A DNA stretch of 64,000 bases from Phyto melanocephala (lineage: Eukaryota; Arthropoda; Insecta; Diptera; Rhinophoridae). The notes under the pieces are model-generated. The model saw only the letters and a list, made by a program, of their open reading frames with translations, searched no databases and was not told where the DNA came from. This document shows positions 1 through 11,959 of this stretch, one piece after another. Each line of letters starts with the position of its first letter. The first letter of the stretch is position 1. A program made the translations under genes and the position numbers. The stretch covers positions 112,014,515 to 112,078,514 of the forward strand of contig OW799237.1 in assembly GCA_941918925.1 (NCBI GenBank), written 5' to 3'.

Positions 1-765
1 CTAACAAGCATCTTCTATAAATGGAGTTTCTACATACATATAAATCTTTATAAAAACATATGGGTGGGAGCATAGAAAATAAAACTAAAAAAAAAAATAA
101 TAATTGTAAAAAGCGAAGAAGTTATTCGAAGAAGTAATCAATAATCATTCTAAAGTTTAAAATAAATTATATTTTTTCTACTTAAAATGTCTATTGCAGT
201 AAATACAAGATGTTTAAGTGTAGTCACCCATATACATATGTGTGTATGTATGTTGTGTGTACGTGTGCAGAGCAGCATGTTTTATTTGTTTAAAAATATG
301 TTGAACAAACCATAATGCAACATTTTGTAAAACTAACAAGAAAAAATATATAACAAATACTTAAAAGGAAGAAAAATAAAATAAAAATAATGATGGTAAG
401 TGTAAGAGGAAGGTAGAGAACAAATAAAAGAATGCATGTTAATATTCAGTTGAAAACCACATTATTTCCCTTGCGCATAAAAATGTTAGTGTGTCGGTTG
501 TGTGTATGGGTACAACAGCTTTTTAAAGTAAATTGCATATTATCTGTTAAAGAGTGTTTGCTATTTCCTGTCTCTTGGACAGAAATGTGAAATGATGTTG
601 TTTTTCCTTACACATTTTAAAGTAAAAAAAAAATGACATCAATTTTAGGTTATAATTTTAAATTTTAAAGCATTAATAAAAATTGAAATATTTTTTCTAC
701 AGAATTGTCAATTTTTTACATTTTTTAAAAAATTTTTTCAGATTTATATACTATTTAAATTATAA
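1..765. other. AT-rich noncoding stretch
   Basis: No gene recognised. The stretch holds A/T runs, short TATG/TGTA-type microsatellite patches near 230-260, and no exon-like segment with splice sites. Confidence 0.6.
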
Positions 766-769
766 AGGG

Positions 770-1370
770 TGTTCAGTGTTTCACAAATTTAACCATGGAG
801 AGGTACACAATTGAGCAGCGCGTTCTATTCAATTCAAAACACAATACGTGATCTTCGTGTTATTTATTTTTTTTTTTTTGTCAGCATAATCGGTTTATTG
901 TGTTGACAATCGTGAGAATTGTGCGCAAATTAGAGCAAGGAAATGTAAAAATACACCTGTGTGTGCGAACCCAGTTCGTTCTGCGGACAACATTGCAATA
1001 ACTTGAGATAGTGTAGTAGAAGAGCCTATAACTTCGACTCGTTGAGTTGGCCAACACGAACAAGATTCAATTGACTCAAGAGCTTAAGCATTTCAAGCGC
1101 CGTCAAAATCACAAATGGTTAGTTGGATAGACAAAAGTGAATGCTGACTTTACAAAGAAAATCATCTTTAGCGATGAGGCGCACTTTCGCCTCAGTGGAT
1201 TCGATAATTAGCCGAATGAGAAGATGAAAAATGGCGAGTAAAAAAATGAACTTTAATGCTTTTGAGTACCATTCATTTTCGGTCTTTGATAATTTTTTTT
1301 CATAAATAAAATTTATTTTAATTAAAAATTAAATACGTACCATGATTTTATTTTAATGTTTTAACCGAAC
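770..1370 (+). mobile_element. mariner transposase relic (internally deleted)
   Basis: Seen: an ATG at 795 opens MERYTIEQRV, the usual N-terminal helix-turn-helix start of one insect mariner lineage (DUF4817-like). About 360 bases later KIIFSDEAHFRLSGF (from 1158) matches the segment around the first catalytic Asp of the mariner DDE domain. Between them the reading frame is broken by shifts and stops, although pieces such as VRTQFVLR and a LTQELK-like segment can be followed. The second half of the transposase, with the other two catalytic acids, is missing. Short inverted matches (TTCAGTGTT near 765-785 and 1367-1375 inverted) may be remnants of the terminal repeats. It cannot encode active transposase. 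It belongs to the same family as the relics near 4.8, 15.6, 20, 22.4, 27.2, 45.6, 53.7 and 60 kb. Confidence 0.75.
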
Positions 1371-1479
1371 ACTGAAGTTTTTAAAATATAAGAAAATATT
1401 TGGAAAACTTAAAAACCGGTTATTTGAGAGAAGTTCAACAGTCGATTTATTATGTGTTAACTTTAACAGTACTAATCTA

Positions 1480-1740
1480 AAAACCGTACTATAACCCAAA
1501 GTTGTTCAAGGTAATGATTTAGTGCGTAGAAAGGTCTTTGAATGGATAAACTATTAACTTGCGAAGGTGGATGTAAAGAATACTGGACCATATAAGTTAC
1601 CATTTAAATGCAGATCGATGATAATATTTTAAGAATATGCCTAAAGAATGCTTAGACAGCAGCACATACAAATAGTATGCGAAAGGCCAGCATTAGTAAG
1701 CGGATTAGTAAGGATTGTCGACCATTACCAGTCGTCAGTG
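1480..1740 (+). mobile_element. possible second mariner N-terminal fragment
   Basis: Broken frames give a VRRKVFEWI-like stretch, then a DVK..TG segment and QIDDNILRI. This is the order of the mariner helix-turn-helix region (VFEW..RF, a Gly-Arg-Pro linker, then TDxNxxRV). Stops and shifts are frequent and no inverted repeats are visible, so this is a weak call. Confidence 0.35.
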
Positions 1741-1744
1741 TGAA

Positions 1745-4700
1745 ATCGTTTTTTTAGCAAACTCAGTGAAGAATTGGTAGCCTCAAAATCACTTAGGAGC
1801 GAAGAAGGTTGAAAACGAACCCAAGTAAATAGTGGTCTGCTTCGATACTTCTCTACATGCTAATAAATAAGCTAAAAAAACCTAAACTAATTTATTTTCT
1901 ACTATTTCTCAATATCAAATTTAACTAGGGCAAATGGCGCAGTTCTGCGAAAAAGCAATAAATTTAAAAAAGGGCATAAAATTTAATTTTTTTAATGTAT
2001 TAATATCTAAGTATTTACTTGCCTACTAAAATATATGATGTAAATGGAAAAAGTATCAAGCCTACAAAAATAATTTTTTTTCAAGTAAAATTTTTTGCCA
2101 AAATAAAAACCTTTATGTACCAATGCACACATACATACACTTTTTGTTCTCCCTTATTTTTTAATATTTTTTTCCAAAATACATGTTGCAAAGTTTTCAC
2201 TTTAATATTTATTTGCTGCAAATTAAACAAAAAAATTTTAGTTTTTATTGTTGCAATTTTTTGTGGTAGGAAAAAACCAAAAACCAACAAAGAAAACTAT
2301 TAAAAAAAGAGTTGGTTTATTTGATGGAAATTAAAAAAAAGGAAAATTTAATATGAACGATTTAATAACATTTTCTAAAGTTGATATAGATTTTTTTTTC
2401 ACATTCACTACTATTTGGGGCAAAACAATATTAATGTTACATTGAAAAAAAAAAAAATCACATAAAAAATTGAATAAATTGTAGCAAATGCAGGCTTCAG
2501 TTATTTTTATTTGAAAGGAAAATAAACTTTAATTTATAAATGCATGGAATATTGTTTAATTAAGGCTTGGTTTGGTGGTGATTACCAACCTGCAGATTTT
2601 TTAAATTGAAACTGGATTTTCTGTCAACATTACATTTTTATTATTTGACCTGTGTGTAATAAATCTAGAATAAATATATTTGCTTACATTTTTCAATGCA
2701 GAGAACTTACAAAAGTATGACGGTTAGTTTGAGTTTTGAAAAAGTTTAAAATATCTATTTAATAAAAATTTATTAAAAATGTTTTCTAAACTCAATTTTT
2801 TTTCTTTAATAATTATTTAAATTTTCTATTTATTAATTCTTTTTTTATGAATAAATAATAAATGATTCCAGGAATTTCATTTATTTTTTTTTTAATAAAA
2901 AAAATAAAAGAAAAATAAGTTAAAATCTAATTTTATTAAACGAACGTTGTAACCAAGATTATTTTTCCCACTTTAGTATTACGGATTACAGTCTCTGTCT
3001 GGAAACGAAATTTTTACAGCTAAACTGTCGAATAGTGTTTTCACACTTACCCAGCAAAAAAGTTTAAAGTAGTGCAAAGCGAATTACATTTTACAGACTT
3101 CCACACTAATTGTGTAGAAGCAATAACTATTTATGACTTCCTAAATGCGAAACAATTTGTCATTAATGATGTTCTTGCTCTAAAAATACCCAAACGATTT
3201 TCATATGAAAATGGAAACAACGTTATCATAGGCTTTATAAAATTTTCAGAGTTTCTACCCCAATCTGTGCTAGTATTGTACTAAAAGTGCTGGTACAAAA
3301 ATTACTTTTGTAATATTTCGTGTTTTCAAATTATTAACATGAAACATAAATGGTATTAAAAAATAAAGAGAAAACCAATAAACAGGACTATTTATTAAAA
3401 TTTAAAATTCTGTTTGTTCTATTTAGCAATTTTAAAATGCCAATCCACATCGATTAAAAAGTATTATTTATTTTAGTGCATAAACTGCAATCAAAGTCAA
3501 ACAACAACAAGTTGCCCCTTTTAAAATCAATGAAAACTGACCAAATGAAAGAAATGGGAGGAGGCAGTAACAAAACCCCCATAATTCCTTTAAATTACAC
3601 ACATACTCATTTTGTATAGACATTTTTTTTACATGGCCCAATGTTCTCATTTTAAAATCTTGTAATTCTTTCTATGCATGTCAACATACAATCCTGACAA
3701 TTAAAAATTTTTCGAAAATATTTTTTTTTTACAAAGAAAACAATTTCTTTTTTAATAATTTTTGTAAAATAGGACACACAAATTGCTTTCCTGATAGAAG
3801 AACGTTAGGTAATGCTCGTTTAGCATGTATCTAAATAGCCATTATGTTATCATTTGAGGTACATAAATACCTACATATTTGCTAATTTGAATGAATGAAC
3901 GAGTGCTGACATACATTGGTTCAGTAATAGAGTGAGCCATAGTGTTTGTGGAGTTTTGTAAAATATACACAAACACGCATTATGATGCATTTAGAAAACT
4001 AGTAAGTATTTTTGTGTTCTTCTTTTTAGTTTTCATTTTACATATGTGTGCGAGGGTGCATAAACCCGGCATATAAAGTAACTACAACTGGTAAGAATTA
4101 TACTAGTTTCTTCTAACTTCAGATTAGTTACATATCTGTCCTTTTTTTGTATATCAAACTATCGATTTTAACATTATCTTGTCATAGGAGCGCAACTAGT
4201 TTGTTTGTATATAGTTTTATACTAGTTATTGTTAGAAATTGGTGGGTGATAGTTACCATCTCACAGATACTGAAAAACCATTAATGCAAATTTTTCAAAG
4301 CAATTAAAGTATCAATAGCGCTATGAAATTTTTCTGGTCTCAGCCAGGATTTACAACCAGGGTCCTTTAGTTACACAAATAAGGTTTTTGTTTGACGTAC
4401 AAAGTAATCCTCAATTTTAAGATGGGCGAAGGGTGTTTTTTTTATTATTATTTTATTATTTATTTTTTTATCAGTCAATGCGTGTGAGATCTATAACAAT
4501 CCTGTAACAACTTGTTATATGAGCGGTCCAAAACGTAACTAGTTACCCATTTAGCTACAGGGATATAACACACACACATGCATACATAATATAGACGACG
4601 TATATTATTTATACGTAACTACAAATGTCTATACGTACTTTACTTCTCTATTTTAAAATGGTTGCTTTAGTTTGTGTTTTTTTATTTTTATGTTTCAAAA

Positions 4701-4770
4701 ATTAATGTCAAATAGAAAAGAGGAGGGGGATGTTAAAGAAAGACTTCTGTCAAAAAACTGTGTCGCATGT
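1745..4770. other. AT-rich noncoding stretch
   Basis: No gene supported. The overlapping open frames at 2019-2303 on both strands lie in homopolymer-rich DNA. TTACCCAGCAAAAAAG at 3050 resembles the end of the CCCAGCAAAA element family found at 24.2 and 40.1 kb, but no partner end is evident. No splice-bounded exon was found. Confidence 0.55.
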
Positions 4771-4772
4771 AT

Positions 4773-5262
4773 CGGGTGATTTTTTAACCGTTTGAGTTTG
4801 AAAAATTTAAAAAAAAACATTTACACATTAAAAATTTGCAAGAGCGAACGAAATATAAATTTGGGGCGACAAATTAACGCCTGTGATTAACTACTGCTAC
4901 TACGCAGTAAATGGTCCGTCCGCGAGTTTCAATTTTGGTTTACTTTTCCCCGCATTACGGCCGATATCTCGCCAATGGCAGCTGTAATGTTATTTTTCAG
5001 TGCTGGAATTGTGGCCGGATTTTCTCTGTAGACGAGAAAATTCACGTATCCAACAAAAAAATAAAATTTTGGCGGCCAATAAACTGCCCTAAAATGTGAG
5101 TTTAATTGCTCATAAAAACAAGCCACTCAATGGTTTCATGATATTGCGATATTTGTGGCGCGTTGGGAAAACAAATCAGAAATCATCGTACGTTACCCTG
5201 CTCCATTGGCTGTAACATTGGAAGCTTCTTGGCTCTTGTGGCGTTAGGCATGGAAGTTGGCT
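4773..5262 (-). mobile_element. mariner transposase C-terminal relic
   Basis: On the minus strand a 65-codon open piece (4929-5126) reads YWPP..YFFVGYVNFLVYRENP, then PALKNNITAAIGEISAVM. These are the mariner C-terminal landmarks: the WPP..DLTPLDFFLWGYVKSLVY block around the last catalytic acid and the following Ala/Ile-rich helix. The DLTPLD core is altered. GGGTGATTTTTTAACCG at 4775-4791 resembles the terminal sequence of such elements and would be the 3' end. Only decayed traces remain upstream (5130-5260). Inactive. Confidence 0.75.
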
Positions 5263-5264
5263 GC

Positions 5265-6714
5265 AGTAGAACTGTTGTTGTTTTTTTTTCGTCATTTGTA
5301 ATTGTTGAAAAGTAATGCCTTTTAAATTTTTTCAAGATTAACGATTTTATCTCTATTTTTATTGAAGTTTAATTAAAAAACATAATTAAATATACATTTT
5401 CATCATACAACGTTGACGTTCTAGTTTAGGCTTTTTAATTTAGCGATAGCGTTTAAAACAACACTTGCCGCTCTTGTTTAGGTTTGGCTGTAAGTCTAAA
5501 AAGCATTAAAAATAGTGTGTTTTATGCAGTGGTATTGCATCGCTAGATTTTAACGAGATCCGCCCAAAGGTCGTATGCAGCTGTCCAAGCTATTAAAGAA
5601 TTTATAGGGTGGCCAATGTGACAGAAAAGGAGAATAAGGAAAAGAATTGGACTTTGCGTTACCTAAATTGCAAAACAGAAAACTCTATGTAAACTGATAG
5701 AATTTCCCACCGACATCATAACCAAATCAGAGCCTATCAAACGCTTTCAAAATATTTAAAGCCAACAAATCAAATTAACAAAAATTTAAAAGATATTGAG
5801 CTATTTTTGCGTTTGGAGGACAAATTAGGTTCTTTCGGTTTAAAGTCCTCTAACAAAGTCAGTCAAAGTTGGCAGCTGCTGGACTTCAAACATTAATCAT
5901 AATCTGAGTTGGATAGTAATTTTGGCGATTTTCCCTAATTTTTTGGGAATCAACATTCAACCAACAAACACATTCAACACATGAGAAATTCTCCGACGTG
6001 TTATATAAAGTGCTGAATAGGTTGGCAAACGTGCTATCGTCGGCCAGCCCTTCTTGTTTATGTTGGAGTCGACATTTTTGTTTATCTAACACTGAACTGT
6101 ACATTGTAAAAGAAGTTAGAGATGCTGCCAGGTTCCTTTGTCTGTTTGGCCAATATTTTTTACTTGCATTTGTGTATGATTTTATTTTTTCTATGTGTAG
6201 GTGTGTACAAATCTACATGTTTGTGAGTGCAAATTTACGTGTTACATACATGTTAATATCGTCTACGTGTTATGTTGAGTTTATTGTGTCACTTGTGTTG
6301 ACGCTGTCTTCTTGCCTCTCTAAAATGTTGTACATTCACAAAAGCCTGTCATTATGCAACAACAAACGAGGCACACAACATCATTATTTTTGCACCTTTT
6401 TTTGCATAGTTTTCTGTGGTTTAAAATTTTTTTGCTTTTATTTGTGCATTTATTATTGTTGCTGTTTGTTTTGAAATTGTGGTCGGTTGTGTAACTTTAA
6501 ATCCCGTTTAAGTGACACATGTGCCAGGTTAGACTACATACCTACAGTGAGTGTCACTTAAAATCGTACACTATGGTACTAGGAGTTGTTTTGTAAATAT
6601 TAAGAATTTAATATTTTTAAAACTTTTGAATTGTTATTTTTGTATTTAGACTATTAGCATTTACTAATTAGCATGACAATATTTTTATTTTCGCTTTCAA
6701 GTCACTTCATAACA
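5265..6714. other. noncoding stretch
   Basis: No supported gene. It includes a 158-codon open frame (5998-6474, +) whose product is dominated by Cys, Phe, Leu and Tyr from T/G-rich DNA. That frame has no recognisable domain and no splice context, so it is treated as chance. Confidence 0.5.
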
Positions 6715-7808
6715 ATTCTATATTCGGCCGTGCCGAATATACCCTTCACCATCTTGTACTTAGGTTAAGTGACCAGATCGTAGCTTAGCCTAGATTTTAT
6801 TTTGCTTTTTTTCGGACGCCATCTTGGATTTTAACTTTTTCATTATTTACTGTATTTCACTGGCTAGTCCTTTTGTTTGATACCAATATTGAGGGGTTTG
6901 AAGTGATTCGACCTATATATAAATTAATTGTACGCCATTTTTTAGTGTCCTATATTCTGCTAGTCAAGCCTTTTCTTTTAATATTAATATCGTTGAACAT
7001 CTCTGTTGTCCAAAAGCTAAAAAAAATCTGTGTGACTATGTGACATCCTGCTGAATTTATTAAAAATAATCCAAGTTCATGTCCTCTATTTTAGACCACA
7101 AAAATTCCTTAATAATGGCTCTGCAACGCCTATCGATGACTAAAATATTTTTTCTAGTAGGATTTTCTAAGAAATAATCCAATAATGCCATTATATTTAA
7201 ATCTGCACAAAACCTTCACTATGTATAGTTGTATAGGCTTCTCAATAATGACATGCAGATATCGTTAAACATCTCTGTTGTCCAAAAGCAAAAAAATTGA
7301 TTTTCACTTGTAAATTTTGTATTTTTGCGCTTATATCTCAGTTAGTTTAAAACGGATTTGTCAGTTCTTTCCAGCAACAATTTTCGAGACTACGTACGGT
7401 CTGTATTCTGGTTCCTCTAACATGTCCAAAAATTAGATTAGAGCTTCAATTACTTGACATTTAAAAAAAAAAAAATTATTTTTTTCAAAATTAATTTTGC
7501 CTCTAACTCTGCCTATTACTAATCGATTTATTCAAAAATTTTTAAGAATACCTCTAGAGGCTATCGTACCTTTAAATAGTAACAAATGTTTCTATAAATT
7601 AACAAAGGGCTGAAAATATTGATTTTTGCGGTAAAAATATGGGAAAAAACAGAGGCAGTCGTGTTCATTTGCCCATATCCCTGGAAATTATGGGGCGATC
7701 GTGCTGAATTTCAATATATACTTTATGGGGTTGGAAATCATTATTAAAGAAATTGCAAATGGAATGACAAAGCGATATATACCCTTGGGCACCACTGGTG
7801 AAGGGCAA
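6715..7808 (-). repeat. DINE/Helentron-like noncoding element, copy 1
   Basis: The left edge has the family hairpin TATTCGGCCGTGCCGAATA followed by TATACCCTTCACC. The right edge (7780-7808) has the complementary GGTGAAGGG. Orientation is set by putting the hairpin at the 3' end, as in DINE/HINE elements, so this copy lies on the minus strand. Inside are two copies of a module containing 'GCCATCTTGGATTTT' and 'TAGTCAAGCC', then the blocks 'ATCTCAG' and 'TATATACTTTATGGGGT' shared with the copies at 29, 33, 36, 41 and 63 kb. A mariner fragment interrupts it at about 7026-7260. Confidence 0.65.
7030..7260 (-). mobile_element. mariner fragment inside DINE-like copy 1
   Basis: The minus strand reads RRCRAIIKEFLWSKIEDMN followed by IQQD. 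This matches the mariner RYRAMIxxFLWPELEDMD..WFQQDGA block just before the second catalytic Asp. The fragment is nearly the same as 9253-9480, with both cut at the same points. It is flanked by direct copies of ATCGTTGAACATCTCTGTTG... (6989-7025 and 7261-7297). Confidence 0.65.
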
Positions 7809-7811
7809 CAA

Positions 7812-9250
7812 TGACAGTACAAAGAAACACTTTCTATCAGCTACAATCATTTATATCTGTTAAATTTAAAGCATAAGTTGTATGTATGTTAAAGTATCGT
7901 TTTAGTAGTGAAACAGTTATTTTAGAAGGTTTTTATTAAAACAATTAACACTTTAAAGCGGTCTCATTTTAGAAATTAAGAAACAAACTATTAAAATTGA
8001 GAGACAGTTGATAATTTTTCATTATGAATAAAGAATGCAAAATCGTTATCAGAAATGTCTGAAATAATTTAATAATTTTTTTGGACACCAGTGAAATTAG
8101 AAATATCAACTTTAGGTTTATGATAGATTGGTCAGCAATGTTTGTCGATTTGTGTGTATAAAAATCGGTTCCTGGGGTTCTAAGTTTTTATACATTAAAT
8201 TTTAAGTTAATGGCATTTATGTAAATTAAAACATTACATAAATGGTGGCTATTGCTCATATAACTAAAACCTACAACTGTACAATTTAAATTGACATGCA
8301 CTGTACATAAAAATTTTTTCGGCCATTTAAAGAGTTTACAAAAGACTGTTTGCGTTAAGATAAAGATTTTGCATTCTGGTTTCAAATTGTTGTTCTTGTT
8401 TATAGTCAAAACGAAATTCTGTTGTGGTTTAGTTGTTCCAGGATTAAAGGGGGACGTGCTGAAGCAGAAATCTTAAAGTTTAAAAAAGTGTGCGTGTGTG
8501 TAATAAGTGGTAATATTTGAATCAATATTTGCAGCATAAATGCTGGCATAAATCAAAAAACAAAATAATAGAGTAGAATCCCAGAATTCATTGTCAAGAT
8601 GACATACAACGTGCTTAAATATGTTGATTTTGTTATAGCATTTATATAAACATATGTATTCATGTATGTATGTTAAAGTGGGTAGAACTCCCTATCATCC
8701 CCTAAAAAGAAAGACAATTGATTAACGATTCTTAGACTAGTTAATTTTTTGTTTATTGAGTCACCATTTTAAGCTTGATCGGAATATATTGCGTACCATT
8801 GTAAATGGTTTGGATACAGTTTGAATTTTCCTTGGTGGTTAAATTTTTGGACGATTAATTCTAGACACGATTTCTAATATTTCGGTTATCTTTTCCCAAA
8901 TAACATTTTTTTTTTTAAAGCATAAGACAGTCAGGCCTCTTAAGCATGTAATTTTAGCTTTAAAAACCAAGAAGATAAAAATCGTCCCCATTTTAAGTCC
9001 GATCGCAACATATTGCATATCGCTGTAATTAGCTTGACAACGGCTTCTTTTGTAACTGCATGACCTTCGAAATTTAAAAATATGTGTACAACACGGGATT
9101 TTTTGCCTGCTGTAATTGTTAGAGGCACCGTTTAAAACATTCTAAAGGAACCTAATCAAATGTCGAGGCTCGAAGACATCGCCAAAACAGCGGGTAGCAT
9201 GATAATCAAATAAGGTGCGCAAAAGATCAATTGTTTGATGGACTATTTAA
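7812..9250. other. noncoding stretch with a degenerate internal duplication
   Basis: No gene recognised. A segment near 8765-8825 ('CATTTTAAGCTTGATCGGAA...') recurs in diverged form near 8984-9045 ('CATTTTAAGTCCGATCGCAA...'), a spacing of about 220 bases. It could be an old tandem repeat or a relic coding repeat. No family is recognised. Confidence 0.45.
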
Positions 9251-9252
9251 AA

Positions 9253-9480
9253 CTGTGTGACATCCTGCTGAATTTATTACAGATTATGCAAGTTCATATC
9301 CTCTATTTTAGACCACAAAAATTCCTTAATAATGGCTCTGCAACGCCTATCGATGACTGAAATATTTTTCCCAGCAGCATTTTCTAAGAAAAATTCTAAT
9401 AATGCCATTATATTTGAATCTACACAAAACTGTCACCCTGTGTAGTTGCATTGGCTTCTCAATAATGACATGCAGATTTT
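9253..9480 (-). mobile_element. mariner fragment, second copy
   Basis: About 225 bases closely matching 7030-7260, including 'CCACAAAAATTCCTTAATAA' and 'GCAACGCCTATCGATGACT'. The minus strand gives the same mariner middle block. Both ends fall at the same places as in the first copy, so a truncated fragment was itself copied. Confidence 0.65.
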
Positions 9481-9576
9481 TTGATCAAAAGATGCGTGAG
9501 TTTTCTTTGCTGAGAAAGAAAATGTTCGTCCAAATTCGATGTCCGATTAGAGCTTGTGTAAGACCTCAACTTATAA

Positions 9577-9895
9577 AGCAGCTAATACACGACATGTTTT
9601 TTACATCAGGCTTTAAAAGTTTGTATCCATATGTAATTCTTAGTGTTTGTAAATTTTTTTATTTAATACCCGACCGGCACTGACTGCTTTCCAGAAGCAG
9701 AGTATTCTGCCAACATGTGATGTCAGGCGGTTTGTTAGAACAAAACAGAGCAAGCTCTAATTGAAATTTTGTTCGATGACTTAGCACATGTGTTTTACAC
9801 AAGCAATGTTTAAATGCTAACACACAACATGAGCGTATTTAGCATGGGGAAATTTAACAAGTCAAATGTAAGAAACATGCCGTGTATTAGTTGCT
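9577..9895. mobile_element. Harbinger-like MITE, copy 1
   Basis: The terminal inverted repeats are AGCAGCTAATACACGACATG on the left and, inverted, AGCAACTAATACACGGCATG on the right. Similarity continues through TTTTTTACAT for about 35 bases. Flanking TAA triplets (9574-9576 and 9896-9898) fit the 3-bp TWA target duplication of PIF/Harbinger elements. There is no coding content. A homologous element in opposite orientation lies at 10217-10528. Confidence 0.7.
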
Positions 9896-10216
9896 TAAGC
9901 CGTAACAAAGTGTATATTCGTTGCCTAGTAAGAGAATAATTCGAGATCTTTGTGCAAAATTATATAATGCTGAAGCGTGTTGTTGTGATAGATGGTAAGT
10001 CGGTGTTTCAGGCTAAAGCAGCCACATTTTCATAGAGAAAATGGTACCAAAAGGTTGATACAAAATTAATTCATATACGTCTGCGATAAAAGGAGAACTA
10101 TAAAAGAAATCTCACTAACAATGGTATCAGAAATTATCTTAAAATGAAAAAAAAATACAAAAATATTGATGAGAAATGCGGACTGGGTTTAACTAGTATA
10201 AAATAAATCTATATAA

Positions 10217-10528
10217 AGCACCTACTACACGGCATGTTTTTTACATCTGACTTGATAAATTCCACACTGATAAATACGAACATGTCGTGTGTTACCTTTA
10301 AAACATTACTTCTGTCAAAAAACATGGTTCGAGACATCTGACAAAATTTTAATTAGAGCGCGCTCTATTTTTTTCTGTCAAAACATGTGACATCAAACGT
10401 TGGCAGAAATCTCTGCTGCAGTCAGCGACGGTTGGCAGTAAAAGTACAATTTTGACAGACATGCAGATTTACATATGTCTCAAAAATTTTAAAGTCAGAT
10501 GTAAAAAACGTGCCGTGTATTATAGCCT
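10217..10528. mobile_element. Harbinger-like MITE, copy 2 (inverted relative to copy 1)
   Basis: The ends are AGCACCTACTACACGGCATG and, inverted, AGGCTATAATACACGGCACG, flanked by TAA (10214-10216, 10529-10531). The interior read on the minus strand matches copy 1, for example CTGACTGC..GCAGAG, TTCTGCCAAC and GCTCTAATT. It is noncoding. Confidence 0.7.
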
Positions 10529-10534
10529 TAAGAG

Positions 10535-11845
10535 AAGACTTACATGTGCAATTTGTTTCTACAGCATTGTTATAACAATTATTAAAGTTATTGTTATATT
10601 GCCAGCATTTTTAAATGTATTTATGAACGTAAGTATGTAAGTACATTTGTAACAACAAATCGCTTAAGACCTGCAATATAAAATGCATTATAAATAACAA
10701 AAAGCAATAGCTTTAACTACTTGCACACACATACATTACTTTTATATGCATGTGAGTTTACGTGTATGTATTCATCTGGACGTGCATATGTAAGTCAATT
10801 TGAAAATAATATTTAAAAAGATTGAATTCATATAGTACACACATACACACATCAATGTACAAACATGTAGAAGTATTTGGAGAAAAGCAACACATTTATG
10901 AAACATGTGACAGAAAACAATGTAAATTATGAAATAATACCCACTTGCATAAGTACAACTAAATGCTTAAAAAGTATTTATATGTAGTTATTTATGTATA
11001 GGTTTTATATACATACATATGCAATATATGCATTTGCAACTATGCCCAGTTAAGAGCAGAATATAAATAACAACAATGGAAACAACAAAATACCAAAACT
11101 ATCAGGTCTGTCACACATTTTGAACGAAATAAATTTAATTTTTTTTTAATTTTTGTTTTGTCGTACACAGATTTCATTTATATTGTATAGGGTGATCAAA
11201 ATTTAACACAGTTTTTACAATTGTTTTATTTCGGAAGCTGTCAAAGTTATTAGTGATATCTAGTTGTCAAACTTGAGTTAGGTTAGGTTGATCATTTAAC
11301 TTCAAACTTTTATTTAAAAATGACATGGTTCATTTCTGTATTACATCAGACCAAATTCTAATTAGTCCATATCAGCTACAATTTGGAACACGTGGTCCTA
11401 TATTTACTACAAGGTAGAGAAACTGCAACAAAATGCTTAAAGTTTTAATAACATTAAGGTTAAATGTAATAATACAATACGATAAAATTCTCTTATAATA
11501 GCACTGTTTATGTTAAAAAAAAATCTAATATATTTAAAAAAGTAAATAAAGCTCTTATTGAAAAAAACTCGTTTTACGGATTACATTTCACTTTCGTACG
11601 AAATTAAAGTCTGTGACATGCCTGCAGGCATGTAGGTGTTTTTATTTATTTAAAGGACATTTCTCATATTTCCACTACACAAATCCGTACACATTTTATT
11701 TATATTTCATACGTACTTATGAACACAAAAGAAGAAACAAAACGAAGAAAAATAAAATTATTATGAATGGAATTTTTAATTATTTTACTTGCAAAACGTT
11801 ATATATTTAAGTATGGATATAAAGAACTTGATAAAATTTTGTAAC
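10535..11845. other. noncoding, TGTA-rich stretch
   Basis: No gene seen. It holds scattered TATGTA/ACATAC repeats (10620-11040) and a short GTTAGGTTAGGTT tract at 11277-11290. It lies directly downstream of the exon at 11850-11951 in the transcript direction, so it is probably intron. Confidence 0.55.
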
Positions 11846-11849
11846 TTAC

Positions 11850-11951
11850 ACCACCACGTCCGGAACCATCAATGCCTTCATCATCAATGTAAATTTCATC
11901 TCTCGGCGATAGACTAGATGATACTGTTGAGGCTGGCGAAGGTTTAGAGTT
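11850..11951 (-). CDS. Sdc: internal exon, probably syndecan (proteoglycan core protein)
   Basis: Seen: on the minus strand a pyrimidine-rich tract ends in CAG-like TTTCTAG, then 102 bases stay open, then a strong donor GTAAGT (11849-11844). The exon is exactly 34 codons in phase 0 and reads through immediately to a stop if unspliced. It encodes a Ser/Pro-rich start (SKPSPASTVSSSLSPRDE) followed by IYIDDEGIDGSGRGG. An acidic run next to Ser-Gly is the standard glycosaminoglycan attachment context. Known: fly Syndecan is a single-pass heparan sulphate proteoglycan with such a site in its ectodomain, involved in Slit/Robo signalling and cell adhesion, and its gene has very long introns. Inference: the match to Sdc rests on the remembered similarity of this acidic Ser-Gly segment, so the exon is surer than the gene name. 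No neighbouring exon was found in the window. Base composition is clearly higher in GC than its surroundings. Confidence 0.6.
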
Positions 11952-11959
11952 CTAGAAAT

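Noticed and set aside
2019..2303. Overlapping open frames of 94 and 69 codons on opposite strands
   Set aside because: Both are chance products of T- and A-runs (poly-Phe/Lys content), with no conserved pattern.
5998..6474. 158-codon plus-strand open frame, one of the longest in the window
   Set aside because: The product is dominated by Cys, Phe, Leu and Tyr from T/G-rich DNA, with no domain, signal-peptide logic or splice context and no recognisable relative.
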